This document shows positions 26,939 through 35,942 of a stretch of 64,000 nt of DNA, one piece after another. Source of the stretch: Gaiellasilicea sp963802765 (GTDB taxonomy: Bacteria; Actinomycetota; Thermoleophilia; Gaiellales; Gaiellaceae); NCBI GenBank assembly GCA_963802765.1, contig CAWDJZ010000012.1:1-64000 (forward strand), written 5' to 3'. Position 1 is the stretch's first letter, and each line of letters begins with the position of its first letter. The translations under genes were made by a program, and so were the position numbers. Under the pieces are notes generated by a model. That model was not told the origin of the DNA. It was given only the letters and a program-made list of their open reading frames with translations, and ran no database searches.

Positions 26939-28150
26939 GCTGGCTCCACCTCGACCTCCAGCAGGCGTGCGGCGGCTTCGGCGCGCTGGAGCGCCTCGAC
27001 CGACGTGTCCGCGGTCGCGATCACGTAGCCGCGGCGGTCGCCGTCGAGCCGGACCGGGCGGATCGTCTCGCCGACCTGCAGGTACGTGTCGGCCTGCACG
27101 ACGCCCTCGGCGGCGAGCACAGGATCGAGTGGGCCGACGGAGAGAACCTTCCCGGTCGGTAGCGGCCCGGGCTGGGCCGTCAGGAACCGGATCGCGAGCG
27201 GCTGCTTGACGCGCGGGAGGACGACGTCGTCCGGGATCTCCTCGCCGAGCGCCTGGCGCAGCGCCACCTCGACGAGGTCGACGCCGACGGCGTGGCGGAC
27301 GAGATCGGCCATCTGGCCGCCGGGGATTCGCGCCGCGACCTCGACGACGCGGACCGAGCCGTCGTCCGAGACGATCAGCTGCGGGAACGCGATTCCGTCG
27401 CGCAGGCCGAGCGCCTGCACCGCCCGGACGGCGATCCGCTCCGCCTCCTCCAGCACGTCGGCGTAGATCGAGGCCGGGTAGACGTGGATCCAGCCGACGC
27501 CGAAGCCGATCCCGGGCGGCCGCAACCGGTCGGAAAGCGTCAGCGCGAAGGCGTCGCCCCGGCGCGCGATCACGATCCCGTTCAGCTCCAGCCCGTCGTG
27601 GAAGCTCTCGACGATCGCCTCGTCGCTGGGCGACTCGGCGAGGGCGGCGTGCAGGTGCGCGTCGATGTCGTCCTGCGACTCGACATAGAAGATGCCGCGC
27701 TGCCCGCCGGAGTCGGCCGGCTTCAGCACCGCCGGCGAGCCGACGGCATGGAGCGCTGCGCGCGCGCTCTGGAGGTCTCGCGCCGCCGCGAAACGCGGCT
27801 GCGGCACGCCCGGCGTCGGCGAGCGTGCGCCGCATCGCGATCTTGTGCGTCATCAGGTGCGCGGTTTCGGTGCCGATCCCGGGCAGCCCGAGCTCCTCGG
27901 CCACGGCGGCGACGAACGGAACGGCACGGTCGGCGGAGACGGTGAGCACGCCCTGGACGTCGTGTCGCCGCGCCACGTCGGTCACCGCACCGACGTCCGT
28001 GAAGTCGACCGCCTCGCCGGCGTCCGCGACCTGGAGCCCCAACGCCTCGGGGTTCCGGTCGACGGCGACGACCCGAAACCCGAGCTCCTTCGCGCGGAGG
28101 ATCGCACGGCGCTGGTGGCGCCCGGCGCCGACGAAGAGGACGGTGGTCAC
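26935..28150 (-). CDS. ATP-grasp ligase (second), frameshifted
   Basis: ATP-grasp enzyme of about 404 residues. N-terminal VLFVGAGRHQRRAILRAKEL and VVAVDRNPEALGLQVADAGE; after a frame change near 27810 (an extra G in the GCCGGCG context) PQPRFAAARDLQSARAALHA, ATP site AVLKPADSGGQRGIFYVESQ, hinge AIVESFHDGLELNGIVIARR and metal site VRVVEVAARIPGGQMADLV. The GGQ.A motif is typical of amino-acid ligases and carbamoyl-phosphate synthase relatives. GTGA overlap with the deacetylase gene. Confidence 0.85.
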
Positions 28151-28199
28151 GTCGCGCGCGATCGTATCCGGGCGTCCACCGCCCGGTCGTCGCGATCTG

Positions 28200-28607
28200 T
28201 CAGGAGCCGGCGGCGCCCATGCCCGGCACGAGGAAGGCGAGCTTCTTCGCGCGCGCGATCTGGCAGCCGTCGCGGACGGTGAGCTTGACCCAGACTCTGT
28301 TGCCCTGGTAGGTGCCGGAGATCACGGCCTCCTGCGGGCCGCCGTAGATCTGGGTGCACTGCAGGTCCTTCCGCAGGGGCGCGAAGGGGTTCTGCATCGT
28401 GTTGAGCCTGACGCACGCCGTGCCGGGGCGAGGCAGGGTGCCTGCCGCCGGGGCGCAGCTCAGGGTCCAGCGCTGCATCTCGCCGTTTCCCTGCCCTTCC
28501 GGCCAGACCCTCATCTGCAGGTCAGTCGAGGGCGTCGCCGAGCTGGACGCGCCGGCACCGCAGCCCACGACCACTGCGAGGACGGCGATGACGACCCCGA
28601 TCCGCAT
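28200..28607 (-). CDS. SSI-like protease-inhibitor lipoprotein
   Basis: Exported protein of 135 residues, similar in pattern to Streptomyces subtilisin inhibitor (SSI): MRVWPEGQGNGEMQRWTLSC, GTLPRPGTACVRLN, LQCTQIYGGPQEAVISGTY and LTVRDGCQIARAKKLAF. The four Cys fit the two SSI disulfides, and CTQIYGGPQ is the hallmark before the reactive loop. An N-terminal lipobox VVVGCG implies membrane anchoring. The reactive-site loop itself is not obviously conserved, so inhibition of a protease is likely but unproven. It stands alone between the ATP-grasp operon and the divergent epimerase. Confidence 0.75.
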   Translation of the reverse strand: MRIGVVIAVLAVVVGCGAGASSSATPSTDLQMRVWPEGQGNGEMQRWTLSCAPAAGTLPRPGTACVRLNTMQNPFAPLRKDLQCTQIYGGPQEAVISGTYQGNRVWVKLTVRDGCQIARAKKLAFLVPGMGAAGS

Positions 28608-28642
28608 CGGGTCACACGGTAGCGCGGCGATACACTCGCCGC

Positions 28643-29614
<972 letters not shown>

Positions 29615-30653
29615 CCTTCCCCGAACTGGGGGAGGAGGAGCTGGCGGAGGTGCGCGCCGTCTTCGAGTCGGGCGCGCTGACGATGGGGCCGAAGGTCGAG
29701 GAGCTCGAGGGGCTCGTCGCCGCGGCCTGCGGCGTCGAGCACGCGGTTGCGGTCTCGAACGGCACCGCCGCGCTGCACCTCGCCGTGCTCGCTCTCGGGA
29801 TCGGAGCGGGCGACGAGGTGATCGTCCCCGCGTACACGTTCCCGGCGACCGCGAACGTCGTCCGCCTCGCGGGCGCGACGCCGGTGCTCGTGGACATCGA
29901 TGCAGCGACGTTCAACCTCGACGTCGCGAAGGCATACGACGCGGTCACACCGCGGACGAGGGCGGTGCTCGCCGTCCACCTGTTCGGCCGGCCGCTCGAC
30001 TGGGAGGCGCTGCAAAGCGCCGTGCCGCCCGACGTGCTCCTGCTCGAGGACGCGGCCGGCGCGCTCGGGGCGGAGTGGCGCGGGATGCCGTGCGGCGGCC
30101 TCGGGGCGATGGGGTGTCTCTCCTTCCATCCGCGCAAGGTCGTCACCACGGGCGAGGGGGGCGCCGTGACGACGAACGACGCCGAGCTCGCGGCGTCGGT
30201 CCGCCGGCTGCGCCATCACGGGCTCGACTCGGGCGGCGACATCGCCAGCCCGTCGACGAACTACCGCCTCGCGGACATCCTCTGCGCGATCGGGATCCCG
30301 CAGCTGCGCCGTCTGGCCGAGCTGCTCGCAGAGCGGTCGCGGATCGCCGACGGCTACGCAGAGCGGCTCGACGGGCTCGTCGACCTCCCGGGCGCCGACG
30401 AAGGGGACGTGCACGGCTGGCAGGCGTACGTGATCCGGCTCGACCGGAAGAACGAGGCGCTGGCGACGCTGCGGGCGGAAGGGATCGAGGTGCAGATCGG
30501 CACCTACGCGCTGCACCGGCTCTCCGCCTACCGCGACCAGGGACCGTTTCCGGGGGCAGACGCGGCCTTCGATCGCGCCCTCGCGCTGCCGCTGCACTCC
30601 CGCCTGACGGACGCCGACCTGGACCGCGTTGCGGCCGGCGTCGCTCGCTTTGC

Positions 30654-30687
30654 TTGACATCTGTGGCTTGTAAGTAAATACTTACTA
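30654..30687 (+). promoter_or_regulatory. tetR promoter and operator 1
   Basis: TTGACA (30654-30659), a 17-bp spacer and AATACT (30677-30682) form a sigma-70-type promoter ending 8 bp before the tetR ATG (30691), predicting a leaderless transcript. The -10 lies in the 19-bp site TGTAAGTAAATACTTACTA (30669-30687), which includes the perfect palindrome GTAAGT-AAAT-ACTTAC and matches 16 of 19 bases of the site before the MFS gene. Confidence 0.7.
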
Positions 30688-30690
30688 CCA

Positions 30691-31248
30691 ATGACCGCGA
30701 CGACTGTCAGGCAGACGGCCGGGGAGCGTCGCGAGGCGGTGCTCGCGGCGGCGGCGCACGAGTTCGCGCACAAGGGGCTCCACGGCGGCTCGACCGACGC
30801 GATCGCGAAGGCAGCCGGAATCTCGCAGCCCTACCTCTTCCGGCTCTTCGGGACGAAGAAGGACCTCTACCTCGCGACGTGCGCGCGGAAGATGGGCGAG
30901 ATGGTCGAGGCATTCCGCAACGCCATGGAGGGCCTGGAGGGACGCGAGGCGCTCGAGGCGGCCGGTCAGGCCTACCAGGAGCTGATCGTCGACCGCGACC
31001 GGCTGCTGCTCATGCTCCAGAGCCACGCCGGGTGCGACGACCCCGACGTGCGCGAGGCCGTCCGGGCCACCTGGCGCGAGCTCACCGACCTGATTGGCGG
31101 CGTTCGTGATGTCACCGACGAGGAGTTCGCCGACTTCTTCGCCAAGGGCATGCTCATGACCATGCTCGACGCGATGCAGGTCTTCACCGACCGGACCCCG
31201 TGGGGCGACCGCCTGGTCGAGGGCGCGCGCACGAAAAAGTACGGCTAG
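30691..31248 (+). CDS. TetR family transcriptional regulator
   Basis: Repressor of 185 residues. N-terminal helix-turn-helix: RREAVLAAAAHEFAHKGLHG, TDAIAKAAGISQPYLFRLFG, TKKDLYLATCARKMGEM. The C-terminal ligand-binding region is helical and contains a Cys (SHAGCDDPDVREAVRATWRE). It likely represses itself and the adjacent exporter through the shared 19-bp operator. ATG 30691 has almost no 5' leader. Confidence 0.92.
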   Translation: MTATTVRQTAGERREAVLAAAAHEFAHKGLHGGSTDAIAKAAGISQPYLFRLFGTKKDLYLATCARKMGEMVEAFRNAMEGLEGREALEAAGQAYQELIVDRDRLLLMLQSHAGCDDPDVREAVRATWRELTDLIGGVRDVTDEEFADFFAKGMLMTMLDAMQVFTDRTPWGDRLVEGARTKKYG

Positions 31249-31274
31249 CCGCACTGCGCCGGGCTCTTTTTTTT
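31249..31274 (+). terminator. possible intrinsic terminator after tetR
   Basis: Downstream of the tetR stop an imperfect GC-rich inverted repeat (AGCC ... GGCT) is followed by eight T residues (31267-31274). The stem is weak, so confidence is moderate to low. Confidence 0.4.
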
Positions 31275-31282
31275 CGTTGTGA

Positions 31283-31301
31283 TGTGAGTAACTGCTTACT
31301 A
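31283..31301 (+). promoter_or_regulatory. TetR operator 2 upstream of MFS exporter
   Basis: TGTGAGTAACTGCTTACTA, including the inverted repeat AGTAA-CTGC-TTACT, matches the tetR promoter site at 16 of 19 positions and lies 26 bp before the exporter ATG. Confidence 0.7.
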
Positions 31302-31327
31302 GATAGAGAAGGAAGGAGTTGAACCCG

Positions 31328-32728
31328 ATGCAGGCCAAGACGAAGACGCTATGGACGTTCGCGATCACCTCGGTCGCGCTCTTCATGGTCGTCCTCGACA
31401 ATCTCGTCGTCTCGACGGCGTTGCCGGTGATCCGCACCGACCTCGGCGCGACGATCGAGGAGCTCGAGTGGACGGTGAACGCGTACACGCTCACGTTCGC
31501 CGTCTTCCTCCTGACCGGCGCCGCGCTCGGCGACCGCTTCGGCCGCCGCCGCATGTTCATCCTCGGGCTCGGCCTGTTCACGGCTGCCTCCGCGGCCGCC
31601 GCGCTCGCCCCGTCGATGGAGGCGCTGATCGCCGCGCGGGCCGTGCAGGGAGTCGGCGGCGCGATCGTGATGCCGCTCACGCTGACGATCCTGTCGGCCG
31701 CGTTCCCGGCAGAGCGGCGTGGCGCTGCCCTCGGCGCCTGGTCGGGGATCGCGGGTCTCGCTGTCGCGGCCGGCCCGCTCGTCGGCGGCGCCGTCGTCGA
31801 AGGAATCGACTGGCAGTGGATCTTCTGGCTGAACGTGCCGATCGGCCTCGTGCTGCTTCCGCTGGCGCGGGCGCTCGACGAGAGCCACGGCCCCGACAAG
31901 GCGCTCGACCTGCCGGGCCTCGCGCTGGCGAGCGGCGGGCTCTTCGGGCTCGTCTGGGGCCTCGTGAACGGGAACGCGGACGGCTGGAGCAGTCCGCTGA
32001 TCGTCGGCTCGCTCACGGCCGGCGCGCTGTTGCTCGCCGCGTTCGTCGCCTGGGAGGCGCGGGCGAAGGAGCCGATGCTGCCGCTGCGCTTCTTCAAGGA
32101 CCGGGCGTTCTCCGCCGCGAACGGCGCCTCGCTCGCGATGTACTTCGGCATGTTCGGCTCGATCTTCCTGCTCTCGCAGTTCTTCCAGACGGCGCAGGGC
32201 TACTCGCCGCTCGAGGCCGGGCTGCGAGTGCTGCCGTGGACGGCGATGCCGATGGTCGTCGCGCCGATCGCGGGTGCGCTCTCCGACCGGATCGGCGGCC
32301 GGCCGTTCCTCGCCGGCGGCCTTGCGCTGCAGGCGATCGGCCTCGGCTGGATCGCGGCTGTCTCCTCGGCGGACGTCTCCTACTCGACGCTCGTCGGCCC
32401 GTTCATCGTCTCGGGTATCGGCATGGGGATGTTCTTCGCGCCCGTCGCGAACATCGTCCTCAGCGCCGTCGGCGCCCGCGACGAGGGCAAGGCCTCAGGC
32501 GCGTCGAACGCGATCCGCGAGGTCGGCGGCGTCTTCGGTGTCGCCGTGCTCGCCTCGATCTTCGCCCGCACCGGCGGCTACGAGTCGCCGGAGGTCTTCA
32601 ACGACGGCCTCGTCGCGGCGACCTGGGTCGGCGCGGCCGTCGTCGGAGCCGGCGCCCTGATCGCGCTCCTCGTGCCCGGCAAGCGGCGCGGCGACGAGGC
32701 GCGCGTGCCGGCGCTCGAGGCGGCCTAG
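31328..32728 (+). CDS. MFS drug exporter, DHA2 (14-TMS) family
   Basis: Proton-driven multidrug efflux protein, 466 residues with 14 predicted helices. Motifs: ALFMVVLDNLVVSTALPVIR (motif D1), GAALGDRFGRRRMFILGLGL (motif A), ARAVQGVGGAIVMPLTLTIL (motif B) and WSGIAGLAVAAGPLVGGAVV (motif C, antiporter). ATG 31328 is preceded by GGAAGGAGTT with good spacing. The paired operators indicate TetR-controlled induction by a drug-like ligand. Confidence 0.93.
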   Translation: MQAKTKTLWTFAITSVALFMVVLDNLVVSTALPVIRTDLGATIEELEWTVNAYTLTFAVFLLTGAALGDRFGRRRMFILGLGLFTAASAAAALAPSMEALIAARAVQGVGGAIVMPLTLTILSAAFPAERRGAALGAWSGIAGLAVAAGPLVGGAVVEGIDWQWIFWLNVPIGLVLLPLARALDESHGPDKALDLPGLALASGGLFGLVWGLVNGNADGWSSPLIVGSLTAGALLLAAFVAWEARAKEPMLPLRFFKDRAFSAANGASLAMYFGMFGSIFLLSQFFQTAQGYSPLEAGLRVLPWTAMPMVVAPIAGALSDRIGGRPFLAGGLALQAIGLGWIAAVSSADVSYSTLVGPFIVSGIGMGMFFAPVANIVLSAVGARDEGKASGASNAIREVGGVFGVAVLASIFARTGGYESPEVFNDGLVAATWVGAAVVGAGALIALLVPGKRRGDEARVPALEAA

Positions 32729-32740
32729 CCGATCGTCTCT

Positions 32741-32977
32741 CCGGGACGTGGCGGGGCCAGGACCCGTCACGTCCCGGCGGGCCATGTCGGGGCCAGGACC
32801 CCTCATGTCCTGGCGAGGCATGTCCGTTCGGGACAATCCACGCCTGCCAAGCCGTACGGCGAGGCGCGCGTGGCGCGCTCCAGGCCGCGTCGGCCATCGT
32901 CCCTCCGGGACGTGTCGGGGCCAGGACCCCTCACGTCCAAGGCCGCCATGGCGGGTCAGGGCCCGGTGCGTCCCGGA
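32741..32977. repeat. cluster of stem-loop (REP-like) repeats
   Basis: Three closely related hairpin units at 32741-32777, 32781-32814 and 32906-32938 share the core GGGGCCAGGACCC, flanked by inverted arms GGACGTG/CACGTCC or CATG/CATG. A fourth, degenerate unit lies at about 32945-32977. Units are roughly 33-37 bp. They fill the interval between the convergent exporter and DUF402 genes; no protein-coding signal is seen here. Confidence 0.75.
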
Positions 32978-32999
32978 AGGCCGCAGGCCCGTGGCGGGC

Positions 33000-33557
33000 T
33001 CACACGCGGTCCCAGCCCTCGGGGAGCTGGGGGATCGGCCACGCGGGATCGGGGCGCCAATCCTCCCACCCCGTCGGAAACGGCCACTCCCGGAGGACGC
33101 GGGCTGCCTCCTCGCGCACGGCGGCCGGGTCGAGCAGGCCGACGGCCGCGGCCTGCTCCAGCTCGTCCTCGTCCTTCCAGCGGTAGCTCCCGTCGGGCCG
33201 GACGATCAGGTCGAGCTTCTCGTCGAACGTGTCGAACCCGACCGGAGTGCGCCGAAGCGGCTGCTCGAAGTTGACGTACCAGTGCTCGAGCTCGCCGTCC
33301 TCGTGCCAGAAGAGGTAGATCGAGTGCGCCCGGCCTGGGCGGGCGAGGCAGATCTGGTCGCGCTTGGTCGCTCCGGCCTCGAGCTCCCAGTCCTCGCCGG
33401 GGATGCGAAGGCCGTCGGCCGGGATCCTGTACGGCGCGCCCTTCGGGATCCAGATCGCGGCCAGCTCGGGCGACTCCTGGACGATGCGGCACGCTTGCGC
33501 GCGCCAGACCCGGCCGCGATGGACGTCGCGCCAGACCGCGTCGCTCAGCGTTCCCAC
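33000..33557 (-). CDS. DUF402 domain protein
   Basis: About 185 residues from a GTG at 33557, which overlaps the end of the upstream paralogue by 13 bp. DUF402 features: HSIYLFWHEDGELEHWYVNF, EQPLRRTPVGFDTFDEKLD, LIVRPDGSYRWKDEDELEQA. Family members include nucleoside di-/triphosphatases acting on small phosphates; a similar role is possible but not shown. It is the last gene of a minus-strand set with a second DUF402 gene and a UbiA enzyme. Confidence 0.8.
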   Translation of the reverse strand: MGTLSDAVWRDVHRGRVWRAQACRIVQESPELAAIWIPKGAPYRIPADGLRIPGEDWELEAGATKRDQICLARPGRAHSIYLFWHEDGELEHWYVNFEQPLRRTPVGFDTFDEKLDLIVRPDGSYRWKDEDELEQAAAVGLLDPAAVREEAARVLREWPFPTGWEDWRPDPAWPIPQLPEGWDRV

Positions 33558-34138
33558 CCCGTCGGCAGGTCGCCGCCTCGCCACTCCGGATCGGGTCTCC
33601 AGCCCGCCCACTGCTCATCCCACCAGCGCCGGCCGGCCTCCAGGTCGGCGGCGACGCGGGCTCCCTCCGCGCGGATCGCGGCGACCTCGGCCTCGGTCCA
33701 GCGCCCGAGCCGAACCCACTCGTCGAGCCATTCCTCGTCCTTGAAGCGCCAGGCGCCGTCCGGCTCGATCACGATGTCGAGCTCGTGATCCTGGGTGTCG
33801 ATGCCGCCCGCGGTGCGCCGGAACGGCGCCTGGAGGTTGACGTACCAGCAGCGGAGCGATCGTTCCGGCCCCTGCCAGAAGAGCCAGACCGCGTGCGCCT
33901 CGCCCGGCCGCTGGAGCTGGAGGACGCCGTGGCCCCGCCAGCGATCCTTGCCGTGCCACGGGTGCCGTCCGCCGGGCCAGTCGCCGTCGGGATACGCGAG
34001 CTCGGAGTCCCCGGCGATGTAGAGCGCGAGGAGATCGTCGGTATCCGCGACGACGATCGCGGCCTGCCCGAGCCACGGCCGGCCGAGGCAGAGCTCACGC
34101 CGGACGATCCGATCGCCTGGTTGCCAACGCTTGTCCAT
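33545..34138 (-). CDS. DUF402 domain protein (paralogue)
   Basis: Intact 197-residue relative of the downstream gene: HAVWLFWQGPERSLRCWYVN, LQAPFRRTAGGIDTQDHELD, IVIEPDGAWRFKDEEWLDEW. Acidic residues in the TQDHELD and KDEEWLDEW stretches are the likely metal ligands of the fold. The N-terminus (DRIVRRELCLGRPWLGQAAI) is complete. ATG 34138 lies 3 bp after the UbiA stop. Tandem duplication of DUF402 is the notable point. Confidence 0.82.
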   Translation of the reverse strand: MDKRWQPGDRIVRRELCLGRPWLGQAAIVVADTDDLLALYIAGDSELAYPDGDWPGGRHPWHGKDRWRGHGVLQLQRPGEAHAVWLFWQGPERSLRCWYVNLQAPFRRTAGGIDTQDHELDIVIEPDGAWRFKDEEWLDEWVRLGRWTEAEVAAIRAEGARVAADLEAGRRWWDEQWAGWRPDPEWRGGDLPTGWER

Positions 34139-34141
34139 GCC

Positions 34142-35119
34142 TCAGCCCTTGTAGCCGAGGACGACGTCCTCGGGCCGCCGCACCAGTGCGAGGAAGCCCG
34201 TGCCGAAGGCGGCCGCGACGAGCGCGAGGGCGAGCAGCCGCTGCTCGGTCGGCGCCCGCTCGCCCTCGAGCACGAGCCAGACGAGGACGCCGACGAGGAG
34301 CCCGTTCCCCATCCGTGCGCCGAGCCCGATTGCGACCTGTTCCTCGCGCCCGGCCGGCGCCAGCAGAAGGCGGTGGAGCATCCAGGCGATCGCGGCGGCG
34401 AACGCGGCGACGAAGGGGATCAGGACGGGCTCCCCGAGAGCCACCGGCACCAGGGCCGAACCGGCGGCGAGGCAGGCCAGGCTGACGGCGCAGGTCATTC
34501 CCTTGCCGAAGCGGAGGAGCAAGGTGGGCCGGCCGTGGAGCTCGTCGCCGGCGCGGTCGCGGAAGTCCTTCAGGACGATCCGCGCGAGGAAGAGGAAGAG
34601 CAGCGCCGCCACGAGAGCGGCGTCGGCGCCGGTCCAGTCCCGGCCCGTCGCCTCGGCACCCAGCGCGTACGGAACGGCCACATAGGCGAGCGACAGCACG
34701 ATCGGCGCGAGCCACGTCCGGTACGAGAGCGCCAGGGGCCGGACCGAGTAGACGACGCCGATCGCGAGCGAGAGGGCGACGAGCCCGAAGGCGCGGGCCC
34801 CGAGCGGCGCCGCCGCGGCGAGCGCGACGACCCAGGCGAGCGCGTGCAGGCGGATCAGGTCGGCGCGGTCGGCGTCGCCGGAGACGAGCGGCCGGCCGCC
34901 GTCCCTGGGGTGGTTGACGCGGTCGATCGCCTCGTCGGCGACGTCGTTGACGCTCGTGGCCGCGACGTAGCTCGCGGCGAGTGCGAGCGTCGCGAGGGCG
35001 AGCGGCAGCGAGACCGCGGCGAGCCCGTCCGGATGCGCGGCGCCGAGGAGGAGGAAGAGCCAGATCATCGCGGCGACGCGGTAGCGCAGCAGCCGCAGGA
35101 AGAGCCCGGCGAGGTGCAT
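34142..35119 (-). CDS. UbiA family prenyltransferase
   Basis: Integral membrane prenyltransferase, 325 residues with about nine helices. First Asp-rich motif TSVNDVADEAIDRVNHPRDG (NDxxDxxxD), second ARIVLKDFRDRAGDELHGRP. Transfers a prenyl chain to an acceptor such as a quinone precursor or, in actinobacteria, phosphoribose onto decaprenyl phosphate for cell-wall arabinan. The surrounding glycan genes favour a lipid-carrier role, which is inference. The start overlaps the preceding gene's TGA (TGATG). Confidence 0.9.
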   Translation of the reverse strand: MHLAGLFLRLLRYRVAAMIWLFLLLGAAHPDGLAAVSLPLALATLALAASYVAATSVNDVADEAIDRVNHPRDGGRPLVSGDADRADLIRLHALAWVVALAAAAPLGARAFGLVALSLAIGVVYSVRPLALSYRTWLAPIVLSLAYVAVPYALGAEATGRDWTGADAALVAALLFLFLARIVLKDFRDRAGDELHGRPTLLLRFGKGMTCAVSLACLAAGSALVPVALGEPVLIPFVAAFAAAIAWMLHRLLLAPAGREEQVAIGLGARMGNGLLVGVLVWLVLEGERAPTEQRLLALALVAAAFGTGFLALVRRPEDVVLGYKG

Positions 35120-35899
35120 CACTTCGAGGTGACGACCTTCAGCGGCCAGAGGGACGTGAGCACGAGCACGTAGACGACCCAGAGCGCGTGGTAGAGCGCG
35201 AGGTAGGCGACGCCGACCCAGAAGACGGAAGCCAGCAGCGTCGCGTCGCCCACCGCCCGGGCCCGCTCCGCCGTGCTCGTGAGCGCGAGGCGGGCGAGGA
35301 CGACCGCACCCGCCAGCGCGACACCGGCCACGAGCGAGGCTCCCGAGCTGAAGACAAAGCCGACGTACTCGCCGCCCGTCGAGGAGGAACATGAGCAGGA
35401 GCGCCGGGAGCAGCCCGCTCAGGAAGACCAGCACCAGCACGATCCCGACCACGATCCAGGCGCGCTCGCCGCGCGTCCGTTGCCGCCGCTCGAGCCGACG
35501 CCTCGCGAGCCGGTACAGGATCCAGAAGGCGAGCAGGTACAACGCGGCGATGCCGAGGGCGGTGATCACCGTGATGTCGTCCTTGCCGAGATCCGAGGTG
35601 ACCTTGCCGGCCTCGCTCGCGTCGTAGAGAGCCCTGGGGCCGAGGACGAACTTGACGAGGACGACGAGCAGGTTGTAGCCGACCGCGTACAGGGCGATCG
35701 ACGCGGGCAGGCCGAGGTCGAAACGCAGCCCGGCGTAGAGCGCGATACCGGTGATCGCGGCGACGGCGGCGGCGACGCCGACGAGCGTCGACTCCGGCGG
35801 CGTCTCGCCGCCTCCTCCCGGAAGGACGAGAATCGCCCCGGCTGCGAGGAGCCCGGCGGCGACGAAGCCGAGCAGGAGCCGGAGCGGGAACGCGCGCAC
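35119..35899 (-). CDS. polytopic membrane protein of unknown function, frameshifted
   Basis: About 260 residues, GTG start at 35899. Six or seven membrane segments: LRLLLGFVAAGLLAAGAILV, STLVGVAAAVAAITGIALYA, SIALYAVGYNLLVVLVKFVL, VITALGIAALYLLAFWILYR, AWIVVGIVLVLVFLSGLLPA, then after a break near 35380 GVALAGAVVLARLALTS and ALYHALWVVYVLVLTSLWPL. The basic loop RRRLERRQRTRGER is cytosolic. I do not recognise the family. Translationally coupled to the UbiA gene, so it may be an accessory of the prenyl-linked step. Confidence 0.6.
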
Positions 35900-35942
35900 C
35901 GGGCGAGGGTAGAGGGGCGGTTGGACGGTAGGCTGTCGCGCC

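Noticed and set aside
32741..32977. Possible CRISPR array
   Set aside because: Units are palindromic, unevenly spaced, with no unique spacers of constant length and no cas genes.
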